A stretch of DNA of 64,000 bases, taken from the NCBI RefSeq assembly GCF_035594125.1, contig NC_087166.1, forward strand, positions 22,108,766-22,172,765, in the 5' to 3' direction. Origin of the DNA: Scylla paramamosain. Its lineage: Eukaryota; Arthropoda; Malacostraca; Decapoda; Portunidae. This document shows positions 12,720 to 22,085 of this stretch, piece after piece. The translations under genes and the position numbers were made by a program. How positions within the stretch are numbered: position 1 is the first letter of the stretch; each line of letters opens with the position of its first letter. Under the pieces are notes generated by a model. It ran no database searches and was not told where the DNA came from. It saw only the letters and a program-made list of their open reading frames with translations.

Positions 12720-13400
12720 CTCCCACAGCCCCTGCCACACTTGAGCTATCCTCGTCGCATCAAGCAGCCTTCACTCGCCACCCTCGCCAGCGTGCACAGT
12801 GCTTCAGAGGCCGCCTGTCGTCCGCCGCCTCTCAGTACTGACTGCTAATCTGCTCTACTTCCTTTGCCTCTCACCCGCTCCCCACTCACCCCTGCAGTAA
12901 CTGTTCCCCTCCCCCTGTCACATCTCTCGTCAGTCCCTCCCTGTCACCTCCCTAGCCCGTCAGTCCCACCTTCTCCTCCCCTATCACCCCTCTTGTATCG
13001 TCAGGCCGTCCCTCTCCTCCCCTATCACCTTTCTACTCCGTCAGTGCCTCCCTCTCCTCCCTCCCTTGCATCGTCAGTCCCTTCCTCTCCTCCCTCCCTA
13101 TCACCTCTCTTGCATCGTCAGCCCCTCCCTCTTCTCCCTAAGGACAACCAAACGCAGTGGGGCGAGGCGGTGAGGTGGCGCAGACCAGGTGACCAGATAG
13201 CACCGCCCGCCACTCCCTCATCTGCATTATCAAGTCCTCTAAATGATCCCTTCTTGATCCCGGGTTACCGCCCTTCCTTCCTGGCAAGTCAAGGCGGCGG
13301 GGCCTGGCGGGGACACTCAAGACACTTGACAGTTGATGGCCGCAGTGTTCAGGAGGCGCGTGAAGGGAAGCGGTTTACACAGAAATTGGTACTTAGCCTT

Positions 13401-13404
<4 letters not shown>
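12720..13404. other. Pyrimidine-rich then GC-rich non-coding DNA
   Basis: Between 12860 and 13140 a degenerate minisatellite repeats a phrase like CGTCAGTCCCTCCCTCTCCTC at spacings of about 40-60 bases. 13140-13404 is unique and CpG-containing. The 275-residue frame crossing it is Ser/Pro/Leu-rich and runs into the next CT repeat, so it is not called a gene. Confidence 0.5.

Positions 13405-13483
<79 letters not shown>
13405..13483. repeat. (CT)n upstream of direct repeat A
   Basis: About 39 CT units, some 180 bases before direct repeat A. The similarly placed (CT)n at 16568-16644 lies some 140 bases before repeat B. Confidence 0.95.
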
Positions 13484-13485
<2 letters not shown>

Positions 13486-13665
13486 CATCGTCTGTCTCTA
13501 GATCAGATGCATACAGCAACACAATGAGTGCCACTCGTTGCTGTGCACGTGGAAACACTGAATGGTCTTGCTTGTTAGTCAAGAATTCCACACACTTCAC
13601 ACAGACTCCTCCAGCGGACAGTCTGCTGCGAGGCATTCCTGAGCAGACGACGCCTCCCCGCCCTG

Positions 13666-13926
13666 CTGAGTTGAGCGCGCCGTCACCTTGAAACTAATTG
13701 ATTGACTGACTAAAGGCAACACAATAAACTCATAATTCATGTTACTTGGAAGAATAACGAGATGTTACCGTGTAAAATAAAACAATATATTAAATACACG
13801 ACTGTATCCTGCGTCACGTATTTTGTAGTGAGAGGTTCACTTGTGTCTTATATTTACAAGTGAGCTTTACTCCTCATGTGACAGAAACGTCCTTCCTTTC
13901 TCAATGTTTTACTTATCTCTAGAATG
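13666..13926. repeat. Long direct repeat A flanking the protease gene
   Basis: A ~255-bp block, from CTGAGTTGAGCG through GCCGTCACCTTGAAA to TTACTTATCTCTA, recurs in the same orientation at 16782-17033. Shared phrases include GGCAACACAATAAA, CGTCACGTATTTTG, TTACAAGTGAGCTTTACTC and AAACGTCCTTCCTTTCTCAA. The copies differ by scattered substitutions and small indels. Together with the second copy it encloses the protease reading frame. It could be a terminal direct repeat of a mobile cassette or the trace of a tandem duplication. Confidence 0.85.
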
Positions 13927-14292
13927 AACAAGTGTGCAGAAAGTTGCCTGTGAGGAACACTTGGAAGGCAACACTCAGAGAAACACCAAGACGCAAACAA
14001 TTAGTGGCTGTGTATTTACTGTTTGTTGTGCAGAAAAGAGATGAAGAAAACTTGCCAGAAAAACAAAAGCAATCAACGCAAACTCCACATTATCCGCCGC
14101 CTTCAGAGTGTGATGAGTACTCAGGTTGGAAATTTTATGAATATCATTTCAACGACTTTCAGCCATTTGTGACTTGCTGCGTGTCTTCAAGAATGTGTAC
14201 CTCGATCATATTGGAAGAAATCTTGTTGGTACTAAAGAAACGTGCTAATTGAAGTCACTCTGAGAATACCGTGCAAGGTGACGCGCATCTCC
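13927..14292. other. Protease gene 3' flank
   Basis: AT-richer than the gene. No canonical poly(A) signal was noticed on the minus strand close to the stop. A plus-strand open stretch here does not begin with ATG and matches nothing I recognise. Confidence 0.4.
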
Positions 14293-15942
14293 TCAGCGGC
14301 CTCTTCCCGCAGGCACGGAAGGGAAGGGCTGCACCACGCCGCGCTCCAGGCACATCACCAGGTGCGGCGCCATGCTGGCCCGGTCGTAGCGCACGGCGCA
14401 CGGGTCCTGCCCCACTGCTATGCTGAAGGCAAAGGCCAGTGCGAACAGGCCGCAGCTGTACCCGTCATTCTGGCGCTGCACAGGCCGCATTATGGCACCC
14501 GGCAGCGGCACGTGCAGCTCCTGCAGCTGCTCCACCAGCGCAGTCGTGCTGGCGGACAGGTCGCTGTACATGGAATCGTACACCGCCAGCTGGCCGCTGC
14601 GCCGCGCACCGTAAGAGGACAGCAGCAGCCAGTGGGTACCCGCCAGGCGGCCATAGTCCGCCATGGAGTCCAGGCGCTGCGGCGCAGAGCGGTTCACCAC
14701 CTGCAGGAACAGAGACGTGTCCCCTGGCTGGAGCGGCGGCAGGGTGAAGGCGGCGCCGCAGGCGTACAGGCCGCGAGTCTCTGGAAAACGTGTTTGTAAT
14801 ATGTCCTGCGCCAGGTCCATGACGTCATCGGAGAGCCAGCGCCGCCCCAAGATGTCCCTGCGGTCAGCACTGCGAAGGCGAGGCAGGGGCAGCGGCTGGA
14901 ACAGCACAGTGCTCGACTCTGCCTCGCGACGGAAAGCCTCCCCGTGTTCCTCGCCACCGTGGGAGGTGACCTCTTCAGGGGGCGAGGTGCCCTGGTCTTG
15001 AGTGGAGGCGTCGTCATCGCCTGTTTCATAATCACTGGCTGATCCAGAGTCACCTCCTGTGTCATAGTCACTGGCTGATCCAGCGTCATCTGCTGTGTCA
15101 TAGTCACTGGCTGATCCAGCGTCATCTGCTGTGTCATAGTCACTGGCTGATCCAGCGTCATCTGCTGTGTCATAGTCACTGGCTGATCCAGCGTCATCTG
15201 CTGTGTCATAGTCCGTGTCAGTGGTGCACGCACCCGCGTCCAGTGACTGTGTGCCGCCGTGGCTGGCGTCAGCCGTGGCAGGCGGTGCTGCTTCCTCCTC
15301 GGCTAAGCTTTCAGGGTCAAGCGTGAAAGGCTTAGACCAGTCAGTCCTGTCAGCTGCAGGCCCGTACATGTCCTCCACCAGCTGCTTGAGCCTGAAGGGC
15401 GTTGGCTCCCGTGCAGGCGGGAACACTGTCTGTCCAGGTGGGATGTCCTGGGACAGAAATGTGAACGCTATCGGGAGCAGTGGTGGAGGCAGCGGTGTAG
15501 GGTTGGGACTGATCTGCTCCATCTCTATGAAGGCTTTTTCTATCTTGCCTCCTTCCTTCACCTCGAAGGGGACCTGCGTCACCCCTTCGGCGGTGCGGGA
15601 GAGAAGGTCGCCCAGGGTAATCTCGGCCTGAGTCCTGAGGCTTCGCCCTGCGTACAGGCGCACCACCAGCTTCCTGGCGGGGCCTTTAACCCGCAGCATG
15701 GGTCCCCTGCCTCGAGAGAACCTCTGCTGCAGCTCACACCTCCCCGCCCCACGCAGCTGCTGGGCGCCCCTGGGCACCGGGTCCAGAGCCAGGCGCAGGT
15801 GCACCTTGGGCGTCTGCCACCAGCCCCTGTACGCCACCGTCAGCATGGTGGGGCTCCTCGTGTCCTCTCGCTTCACTACCACTACTCGGCTGATTTGTAC
15901 GATTGAATGCATTTTGGTTTTGAGTGATTTATTAAAAAGCAT
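14293..15942 (-). CDS. Ulp1/C48-type cysteine protease with C2-like N-terminus
   Basis: Uninterrupted 549-codon frame, ATG at 15942, TGA at 14293; Met33 (15846) just before the first domain is an equally likely start. Residues 33-144 look like a C2-type beta-sandwich (KLVVRLYAG, ITLGDLL, GGKIEKAFIEME) without evident calcium-binding aspartates. Residues 150-245 are Pro-rich and acidic, and about 246-306 form an acidic 12-residue tandem repeat (SDYDTADDAGSA). Residues 360-541 carry a Ulp1-fold protease: WLSDDVMDLAQ, catalytic His437 in THWLLL, Asp456 in YDSMY, oxyanion Gln491 and Cys497 in QNDGYSCG, and a C-terminal HLVMCLERGVVQPFP block. The fold cleaves ubiquitin-like conjugates or polyproteins; the substrate here is unknown. 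All catalytic residues are present. Intronless, GC-rich in AT-rich flanks and bracketed by direct repeats, so it may be mobile-element cargo or a domesticated gene. Related Ulp1-like proteins are multicopy in cnidarians and fish, from memory. Confidence 0.8.
   Translation of the reverse strand: MLFNKSLKTKMHSIVQISRVVVVKREDTRSPTMLTVAYRGWWQTPKVHLRLALDPVPRGAQQLRGAGRCELQQRFSRGRGPMLRVKGPARKLVVRLYAGRSLRTQAEITLGDLLSRTAEGVTQVPFEVKEGGKIEKAFIEMEQISPNPTPLPPPLLPIAFTFLSQDIPPGQTVFPPAREPTPFRLKQLVEDMYGPAADRTDWSKPFTLDPESLAEEEAAPPATADASHGGTQSLDAGACTTDTDYDTADDAGSASDYDTADDAGSASDYDTADDAGSASDYDTADDAGSASDYDTGGDSGSASDYETGDDDASTQDQGTSPPEEVTSHGGEEHGEAFRREAESSTVLFQPLPLPRLRSADRRDILGRRWLSDDVMDLAQDILQTRFPETRGLYACGAAFTLPPLQPGDTSLFLQVVNRSAPQRLDSMADYGRLAGTHWLLLSSYGARRSGQLAVYDSMYSDLSASTTALVEQLQELHVPLPGAIMRPVQRQNDGYSCGLFALAFAFSIAVGQDPCAVRYDRASMAPHLVMCLERGVVQPFPSVPAGRGR
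15027..15206 (-). repeat. 36-bp coding tandem repeat
   Basis: Five in-frame 36-bp units starting at 15027, 15063, 15099, 15135 and 15171. The last four are essentially identical and the first is diverged. They encode an Asp/Ser/Ala-rich 12-residue repeat between the two folded domains of the protease. Near-identity suggests recent unit gain and likely length polymorphism. Confidence 0.95.
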
Positions 15943-16566
15943 TCAGTGTGACCGTGCAGCGCGGGGTGTGAGATGGTCTGATGGCGTCTCAAACTCGCGA
16001 CGAAAAGTGGCGGCAAGGAGCCTGGCAGAACATGGACACAATGGAGGCCTGCTGCCTGCTTTCCAGTGCAGGCGTTTGCAATATATTGATGTTCCATTGT
16101 TTTCAGAATGTCATGCAGCCAAATAAGCACAAATACTGATAAACAGAAAACAAAGTGTGAAGAGAACTCAAGATGCGGGACAGTAGGAGAGCTGGTGGAG
16201 ACCAAACTGGATTCCTCAAAGACGAGTTCACTAGGGACAGTCAGAACTCTTAAGCACCACTCTGCCGTGAACCGTCTCCGCAGTGATGCACTTCATCAAG
16301 GAAGTGGCTCAATAAATTTCATTATTCTTGAGTTTAGTAAAATGAAGCAATTGATCGTTATTGATATAGTCAGAAGCAACTAATGGCAGACGTCTAGTTT
16401 TGTGCTAATCCAGTCTCGAGACACCCTCCCCCAGCACCGCAATGCCTGCCACCAGTTGTGGGTGTGGTGAGCGGCAACCTCTGGTGTCGCCGCGGAGAGC
16501 GTTGGTAGGGTCTCCAAAATCACCCGCTACCTTCATGCCTGTCAACATTGCGGTTGCAGCTTCTTG

Positions 16567-16567
<1 letters not shown>
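15943..16567. other. Protease gene 5' flank
   Basis: The minus strand just above the first ATG reads through a GC-rich stretch (GCGCTGCACGG). No TATA box or initiator could be assigned with confidence. The remainder is unique DNA without a recognisable gene. Confidence 0.4.

Positions 16568-16644
<77 letters not shown>
16568..16644. repeat. (CT)n upstream of direct repeat B
   Basis: About 38 CT units, placed relative to repeat B much as the 13405-13483 tract is to repeat A. Confidence 0.95.
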
Positions 16645-16646
<2 letters not shown>

Positions 16647-16781
16647 AACAGCGCAGTAATGTATACACAAATAGTGGTGAGCCAATACGAGTCAATTTGT
16701 CAAGAGTTACTTTTTTTTTTTATTGTGTCAGCGTTTGTGTGTCTGGTGGTGATGTCCTGTCCCTTGGCTGGTGTACATGAT

Positions 16782-17033
16782 CTGAGTCTGACGCCGTCAC
16801 CTTGAAATTAATTAATTGACTGACTTCAGGCAACACAATAAATTCATAATACAAGTTATTTAAAAGAATAACGGGATCTTTCTATGTAAAATAAAACGAT
16901 ATATCAAATAGACGTCTGTATCCTCCGTCACGTATTTTGCAGTGAGTGGTTCACTTTTGTCTTATATTTACAAGTGAGCTTTACTCGATGTGAATGAAAC
17001 GTCCTTCCTTTCTCAATTTCTTACTTATCTCTA
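16782..17033. repeat. Long direct repeat B flanking the protease gene
   Basis: Second copy of the ~255-bp block described at 13666-13926, same orientation, offset about 3.11 kb. Examples of divergence: AATTGATTGACTG in A is AATTAATTGACTG in B, and GTATTTTGTAGTGAGAGG is GTATTTTGCAGTGAGTGG. Similarity stops abruptly at the end of TTATCTCTA in both. Confidence 0.85.
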
Positions 17034-17099
17034 TAAATGTAAAATGTAAATGTGTGTACATTCGTACGTATGTATACTTGTTTTTTGTTCCTAAACTCC

Positions 17100-17330
17100 T
17101 CTTAAGACTTTTTATTTAGAAGGAGCGCCGGATAAGGGCAACAAAAAAAATAGAAAAAACGCCTACTGAGGGACCAGGCCCCAAAAAGAGGTAAGAAATG
17201 ATAAGTGTTTGGAAACCTCCCACTTGGAAGAGGTAGTCAAAGAGAGGAGAAAATACAGAAGCAGACATTGGGTTTAAGAATTTACCAGAAAAGAGTGATG
17301 AATGAATGAGAGCATTGGTTTACCTGTCAA
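17100..17330 (-). mobile_element. LINE 3' module (family L3), copy 1
   Basis: Degenerate copy of a dispersed module also at 24475, 25856 and 41215. Diagnostic phrases are GGGCAACAAAA, CTACTGAGGGACCAGGCC, GATAAGTGTTTGGAAACCTCC, AGAAAATACAGAAGCAG and GAATTTACCAGA. On the minus strand these correspond to the end of an RT C-terminal region and its 3' UTR. Too short and mutated to code. Confidence 0.6.
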
Positions 17331-18040
17331 CACAAAACTTGGCCCACAATGGTAACGTGACTTGAGGAATGCCAACATGGAGCTGGAATTGACCTCCGAG
17401 GTTATCTGTGGCTGCTGGAAGCCATGTTGAGGACATTATTAAGTAAAATTCGACCACCAACCCTAGACAGGAGTTCGCAAGAGTCCACAGGGAGCTGCTA
17501 CTTACTCATTCATCTTTATCAGAGGTGGTGGGGGGGGGGGTAAAACCACTGCTTCACTCAATGACTCATTTTTTCACTAGGAACACAAGGACAAGGCAGT
17601 ATAAAGACACGGGAGGTTTGGGAGGCGCCTTCTCAAAAGTATTCTGCCAGTGTCCTATAAATCACACAACGTTTCTAACCTTGCAATAGTAGATCTTTCC
17701 TCTGATTCTTGCAGCCCATCCATTAAAGGATATATTATATAATAATCACCCGAGTGTCTTTCCTTGCGCTTTGGCAGCGAGTCGGTCATGTCTGTATTTC
17801 CCATATAAAGATCAGCTTCCCTGGTGGTTACAAGACACCGACCAGCACCGACACGCCACCTGCCCTCCGCCGGGAAGAAGCGCCTCCCTGGTGCGGCCTG
17901 AGCGAAGGCAGAACTCAGACAAACACACCAGAACAGGATAAAAAGCAAGAATTAAACTGAGCAAATCTGAATTCCCGTGAACAATCGATGTTTTGGTGAG
18001 TGACGCCTCTGGAGACCACAAAGCGAAGGTCAGCGTTATG
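17331..18040. other. Unique non-coding DNA
   Basis: Contains a GGTGG then G-run near 17525-17540. A minus-strand open stretch at 17655-17948 starts with hydrophobic residues but lacks an ATG and is not called. Confidence 0.4.
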
Positions 18041-18545
18041 CCCTCCGCCTCTCCGTTGTCCTCATCCCCTTCCCCCATTCATCCCAATAATTTCTCCTTC
18101 CTACCTCCTGTCCCATTCCCAGTCTAATTTCTTCCCTCCTATTCCTACCCTTCCCTCACTCACTCTTTCCACACTCATCCCTTCCTGCCTCTTTGCCCTC
18201 CTCGTTAACTTGTCTCCACATCAACTTCCTCTTCTTACCTCCTGCCCCATTCCCCTTCTCATTTCTCTCTCCCTCTAGTCCTTCCCTTCCGTCACCCACT
18301 CTTTCCACACTTATCCCTTCCTGCCTCCCACACCAATCCTACTCCTACACGTCCTTATCTTCTCCACCCACTCCTTTCCTTTCCTGCCTGTCTCTGTCAC
18401 CTCCACTCCAATCCACTCATTCCTGTTCCTCCTCTCTCATGACAACGTAACGTGCTTTCCTTCCCCAATCATCTGCATCTTATCTGTCCTCTCCTCATCC
18501 TTTCTTTGTCTCGCTCTGTCCACCTCACCTTTCCATCCCTCCAGG
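18041..18545. other. Pyrimidine-rich non-coding domain
   Basis: C/T-rich, with a loosely repeated phrase (CACACTCATCCCTTCCTGCC and CACACTTATCCCTTCCTGCC about 125 bases apart), suggesting an old tandem duplication. Confidence 0.5.
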
Positions 18546-19481
18546 TAAAGCCTCTGGTTCCTCCACCACACAAGCCAAGGCAGGTTAAAACGCGCTGCAC
18601 TCAACTCGATAATACACATAAGTCGATGGAGGAAATATACAGACAAAGTGTAATGAAGGATGCTGCAGACAGTAAGATGGAAACAGTTGATACGTGGCAG
18701 CCCCCTAAAGGAAGTAATGTAAAGAAGTGATGAGAGAATAGATTGGATTTGCTCTCTTGTTTTTAAGGCAAACTGTCACGCTTCCAGTATTGACAACCTC
18801 AGGCCTATTTAAAAGATTGGGATTGCTTTAAAGAGTCATATATTTTCTTCCCTTTCCTCGGTGCTCCTCACTGTACGCGTCAGTCTTCCTTTGAACTGTA
18901 TCACTCTCCTTTATTACTAAGAATTCAGACATCACGTAAAACTTTTCTTCCCTTCGACACAATGTGCAAAGAACAGTCACCCCCCTCCCCCTGTGCTTCT
19001 GAGTAAGAGCTATAGTTTTCTAGTTTTCTACCCGGCAATCCTCTTTGGGGTGCAGGTTGTCTGACACTTTTACTGTCATGGTGTTCCTGTGACGTTCAGA
19101 GCACCGTAAAAGAAAATGAATAAAGAAAATCCATGAACACAAACACACGCATAAAAAAAAAAAATAATGATAGAAAAAAAGAATCAAAATCACCCACTAT
19201 CTCCTTATTTGTCCCACATATACACATACATATATACAGACATACATACACACATCAAGCTGTCCACGAGATACCAATATATTCAAAACTAATTCTACTC
19301 GTCATTTATTGTTGTCGTTCATATGTATCACTTTTGTTATTACATTTCGTTTGGTAATCTGTATCTCCATTCTAGCTCGATGTCTGAGTTGCACGGAAAT
19401 CTGAAGTCTTAATGATGAAATATTTGACAACTTATCTATGCACCGTAACATTTTTCCTCTCGTAGCAACAGAGTAAAATTT
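18546..19481. other. Unique AT-rich DNA, no feature seen
   Basis: No long frame, RNA gene or clear repeat. A short (CATA)n-like stretch lies near 19215-19255. Confidence 0.45.
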
Positions 19482-19700
19482 CTAACCCTTTCATTGTGGT
19501 ATGCAACAATTCACAGTACTAAAAGCAATGCGGCGAACATTTACAAGTATCTGCAAGAAATACAGGAATAAAAAAATAAAAAAAACACTTTGCAATTTCT
19601 AGGCAGTACAATGTTTGAAGGTGGCTGTAGAGGAAGAAAAATATATCTCAGAGTGATTAGCAATTAAGAAGGATGCGTCAAATAGCAGTGAAAGGGTTAA
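19482..19700. mobile_element. MITE-B copy 2
   Basis: CTAACCCTTTCATTG at 19482 and CAGTGAAAGGGTTAA ending at 19700 are inverted repeats about 220 bp apart. The AT-rich interior is non-coding. Termini match the 8876-9083 element. Confidence 0.55.
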
Positions 19701-20225
19701 GTGTTTAAGAGAACAGGAGGTTTAATCATGTCTCTTCTAGGCAATACATTTTGAGAGACTATTGTATGTGACTAAGGATCTATAATGTTGTAGGTGATAA
19801 AGGAAAAAATGACCCACCAGTGAAGCTAAAACAGCCTCACGTCCCTTCACTAAGTATTGGATTACATTACCTCATGCTGAACGTGTCCTATCCCTCTCCA
19901 CCCCTGCATTCCCCTCCACCCCTGCGCTTTTCCATCCCTCAATCCCTCTACCTCTCCACCCACCTCTGCTCCCTCGACCACTCAACCCCTCCGCCACCAC
20001 CTGAAGAGTTCCTGCCCCCACGTTCTAGCAAGTCATGGTTCTCTCAACAAGGGCGAGGCAGAGGCGTGCGGCGTGCGAGGTGCGGGAAGGACGTAACTTC
20101 CTGCCGCCTTGACTAACAGGCACACGGGGCGTCAACAGTCACCAGCACCAAGCCTCCGCAGTGATGCCAATGACTGTCTCATGAGATCTTTCAGCGCCTT
20201 GTCACCTAGCACGAACTGAGAATTA
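19701..20225. other. Unique DNA with a Pro/Ser-coding C-rich patch
   Basis: 19890-20010 is C/T-rich with repeated CCCCTCCACCCCTGC phrases. The overlapping 98-codon frame reads from this bias and is not called. Confidence 0.4.
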
Positions 20226-20455
20226 GGTCCATATTCTGAAACTTCCTCCAGCATCTACATTATATTCAAAAGGCTCTAGTTAAAGTTACATGGGTTTTTA
20301 AGTGTGTTTTTAAGTGTATTTCCATAGTTCTAATGGTAGATTAATGATATTTTTACATTATTAGCTGGAAAAACACTCTTGATGATCCGAATAATTATCT
20401 CTGTGGCCTTTGAAAATAGTGGTGGTGAGAGAGCAAAGCGTTTCAAAATACGGGC
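20226..20455 (-). mobile_element. MITE-A copy 3, reverse orientation
   Basis: Begins GGTCCATATTCTGAAAC and ends GCGTTTCAAAATACGGGC, an inverted-repeat pair. The interior carries the reverse-complement core GGCCTTTGAAAATAGTGG followed by GGTGAGAGAGCAAAGCG. The left flank is TTA and the right flank TTG, compatible with a 3-bp TWA-like target duplication but not proof. Confidence 0.75.
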
Positions 20456-20464
20456 TTGAGTTTT

Positions 20465-20645
20465 GGGTCCTCGGTCTTAAACGCTTGGTTCCCTCGTTAG
20501 AATAATCATCAAAGTCCACTGAGATGATTAACTGGGATCTCAAGTTTCTCTCCCTCTGATGCTGCGGAATCTTCGTTACACAATTCCTAGAATAATGAAA
20601 ACATCCTTGAAATCTTGAGTTGTTTTCAATGCAGCCTGTTTAAGG
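20465..20645 (+). mobile_element. MITE-A copy 4
   Basis: GGGTCCTCGGTCTTAAACGC start, then CATCAAAGTCCACTGAGATG, GATTAACTGGGATCTCAAG and CCTAGAATAATGAAAACATCC follow the family order. The right terminus is eroded. It starts ten bases after copy 3, in opposite orientation. Confidence 0.6.
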
Positions 20646-20694
20646 AAGGCGAGATACAACTCAGGAATGTTTGATAGTTCTTAGATAATGGTTT

Positions 20695-20905
20695 TAATCT
20701 CGCTACGACAATTTGCAACAGCCAGAGACGAATGGCCAGATTGTCAAGACTGTCATCCCTATGTATAACGTTAAAATCTTATTAATCTGTCACTGGAACC
20801 ATTAAAAAAAAAAATCCTCAAAACTCGTGTCACTTCAGCTAGAGCCCTTTGAATGTAGAGTGGCTGTGACATGGAAGCGTTTCAGAATACGGTCCTTAGT
20901 TGGTA
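20695..20905 (+). mobile_element. MITE-A copy 5
   Basis: Eroded left side (CTCGCTACGACAATTTGC), then TTATTAATCTGTCACTGGAACC, CACTTCAGCTAGAGCCCTTTG and the well-preserved right terminus GGAAGCGTTTCAGAATACGG ending in TCC, followed by TTAG. Confidence 0.65.
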
Positions 20906-21120
20906 GTGGTGGTGCTGGCAGATTTAGAGTGACACTTTTACTCACGCCGCCCTGAGCCCCACTATGCAGTCAAAGAGAAGGTTGACAGGAAGCTTGTGGT
21001 GTTCTTCAGTCACTCGGAGGCAGCTTGAAAAATGGCCAGCTTCCAACGGGACTCCAGTTCAGATCGCCGAAAAACTACACACGAGCACCGACCTCCCCTA
21101 GCTGATGAGTACTTGTGTAG
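20906..21120. other. Short unique segment
   Basis: Unique DNA between the MITE cluster and a GGA array. Nothing recognised. Confidence 0.4.
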
Positions 21121-21283
21121 AGGAGGAGGAGGAGGAGGAGGAGGAGGAAAATTAGTAGTGGTAGTAGTAGTAGTAGTAGTAGGAGGAGTGGGAGAAGGAG
21201 GAGGAGGAGGAGGAGGAGGAGGAGGAGGAGGAGGAGGAGGAGGAGGAGGAGGAGGAGGAGGAGGAGGAGGAGGAGGAGGAGGA
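21121..21283. repeat. (GGA)n with central (AGT)n
   Basis: GGA block (21121-21147), an AGT block (21153-21182) and a long GGA block (21198-21282). Confidence 0.95.
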
Positions 21284-21389
21284 GAAGCCTCATTCCCTAT
21301 CCTAAGTCCCTCAAAGAGCTTATTCATGTGGCCTGATTAGAATGTTGTGCTGCGGTAAAAAAGACTGAATGAGGACTGGGTAGCTCTTT

Positions 21390-21393
<4 letters not shown>

Positions 21394-21465
<72 letters not shown>

Positions 21466-21571
21466 TGCACTATTTTGTGAACTGGTACATTTTTGTCATG
21501 GAACTCTTGGCTCTAAGTGCAGGATGGGGAAAGTGGTGGTGGTGGTGGTGGTGGTGGTGGTGGTGGTGGTG
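21394..21571. repeat. (CT)n and (GGT)n microsatellites
   Basis: About 34 CT units (21394-21462), then about 13 GGT units (21534-21571) after a 70-base unique spacer. Confidence 0.95.
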
Positions 21572-21769
21572 ACAGGGGCTAGGCGAGGGTGGTGGAGCGT
21601 GACTCTGCATTTCAGAGTGGAGGGTTTATGGTCTTGTTGGTCACGCTGGTTGGTACCCCCTTAAGGAGGTCCACAGGCGGGCTGGCTGAGGGCAAGGTGT
21701 GGGCGGGGTGATGGCGGGCTGTGCGCGGGGTGAGGGGTGAGCTGGAGGCGGTGGGGCGGCAGATGAAAT

Positions 21770-22085
21770 TAAGCTTAAGGACGATGCGAGTATCGCCTTC
21801 GAGACTCAATTAGCGAGACACAAGACCAATTAGTGTCGACGGGCGAGGCTTCCAGGGGCGTCTCCTGTTTCCAGATAAATGTAGGCTTTAAATGTCGGTG
21901 TGTGACGTTGTCTTGGCCGTGATGCGGCGTGCGTCAGGGCCAGGCCGCCGCGCCAGACCTTCATTAGCACCCCGGCGGCGGTACAAATTAATTCGTCGGA
22001 TGCAGAGTCTTGCAAGACTAATTCTCGTATCGATTATACGCCTTGCAACTCAGCACGACTTTGCTAATTGCTAATTAAGATTTCT
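21770..22085. promoter_or_regulatory. Homeodomain-site cluster in CpG-rich DNA
   Basis: Within about 315 bases there are at least eight ATTA/TAAT cores: CAATTAGCG, CAATTAGTG, CATTAGCACC, AATTAATTCG, CTAATTCTCG and GCTAATTGCTAATTAAG. They sit among CpG-rich unique sequence with ATCGATTATACG. Such clusters are typical of developmental enhancers bound by homeodomain proteins. No gene of that kind is visible in the window and conservation cannot be tested here. Confidence 0.3.

Noticed and set aside
12864..13691. 275-residue Ser/Pro-rich plus-strand frame
   Set aside because: Crosses a C/T-rich minisatellite and a (CT)n tract; the bias alone keeps it open.
13932..14252. Plus-strand frame between direct repeat A and the protease gene
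   Set aside because: No ATG start, no recognisable motif, and its beginning overlaps the end of the direct repeat.
14242..14799. Plus-strand frames opposite the protease gene
   Set aside because: Antisense shadows of a GC-rich coding sequence; the minus frame has the full protease fingerprint.
14293..15942. Protease as part of an endogenous virus or Polinton/Maverick element
   Set aside because: No capsid, polymerase, integrase or ATPase frames lie nearby and no terminal inverted repeats were seen; the flanks are direct repeats. Kept open only as a general mobile-cargo possibility.
17655..17948. 97-codon minus-strand frame with a signal-peptide-like start (LFILFWCVCLSSAFA)
   Set aside because: It begins with TTG right after an in-frame stop, and the hydrophobic start comes from a pyrimidine-rich stretch that could equally be a splice acceptor. 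No downstream support.
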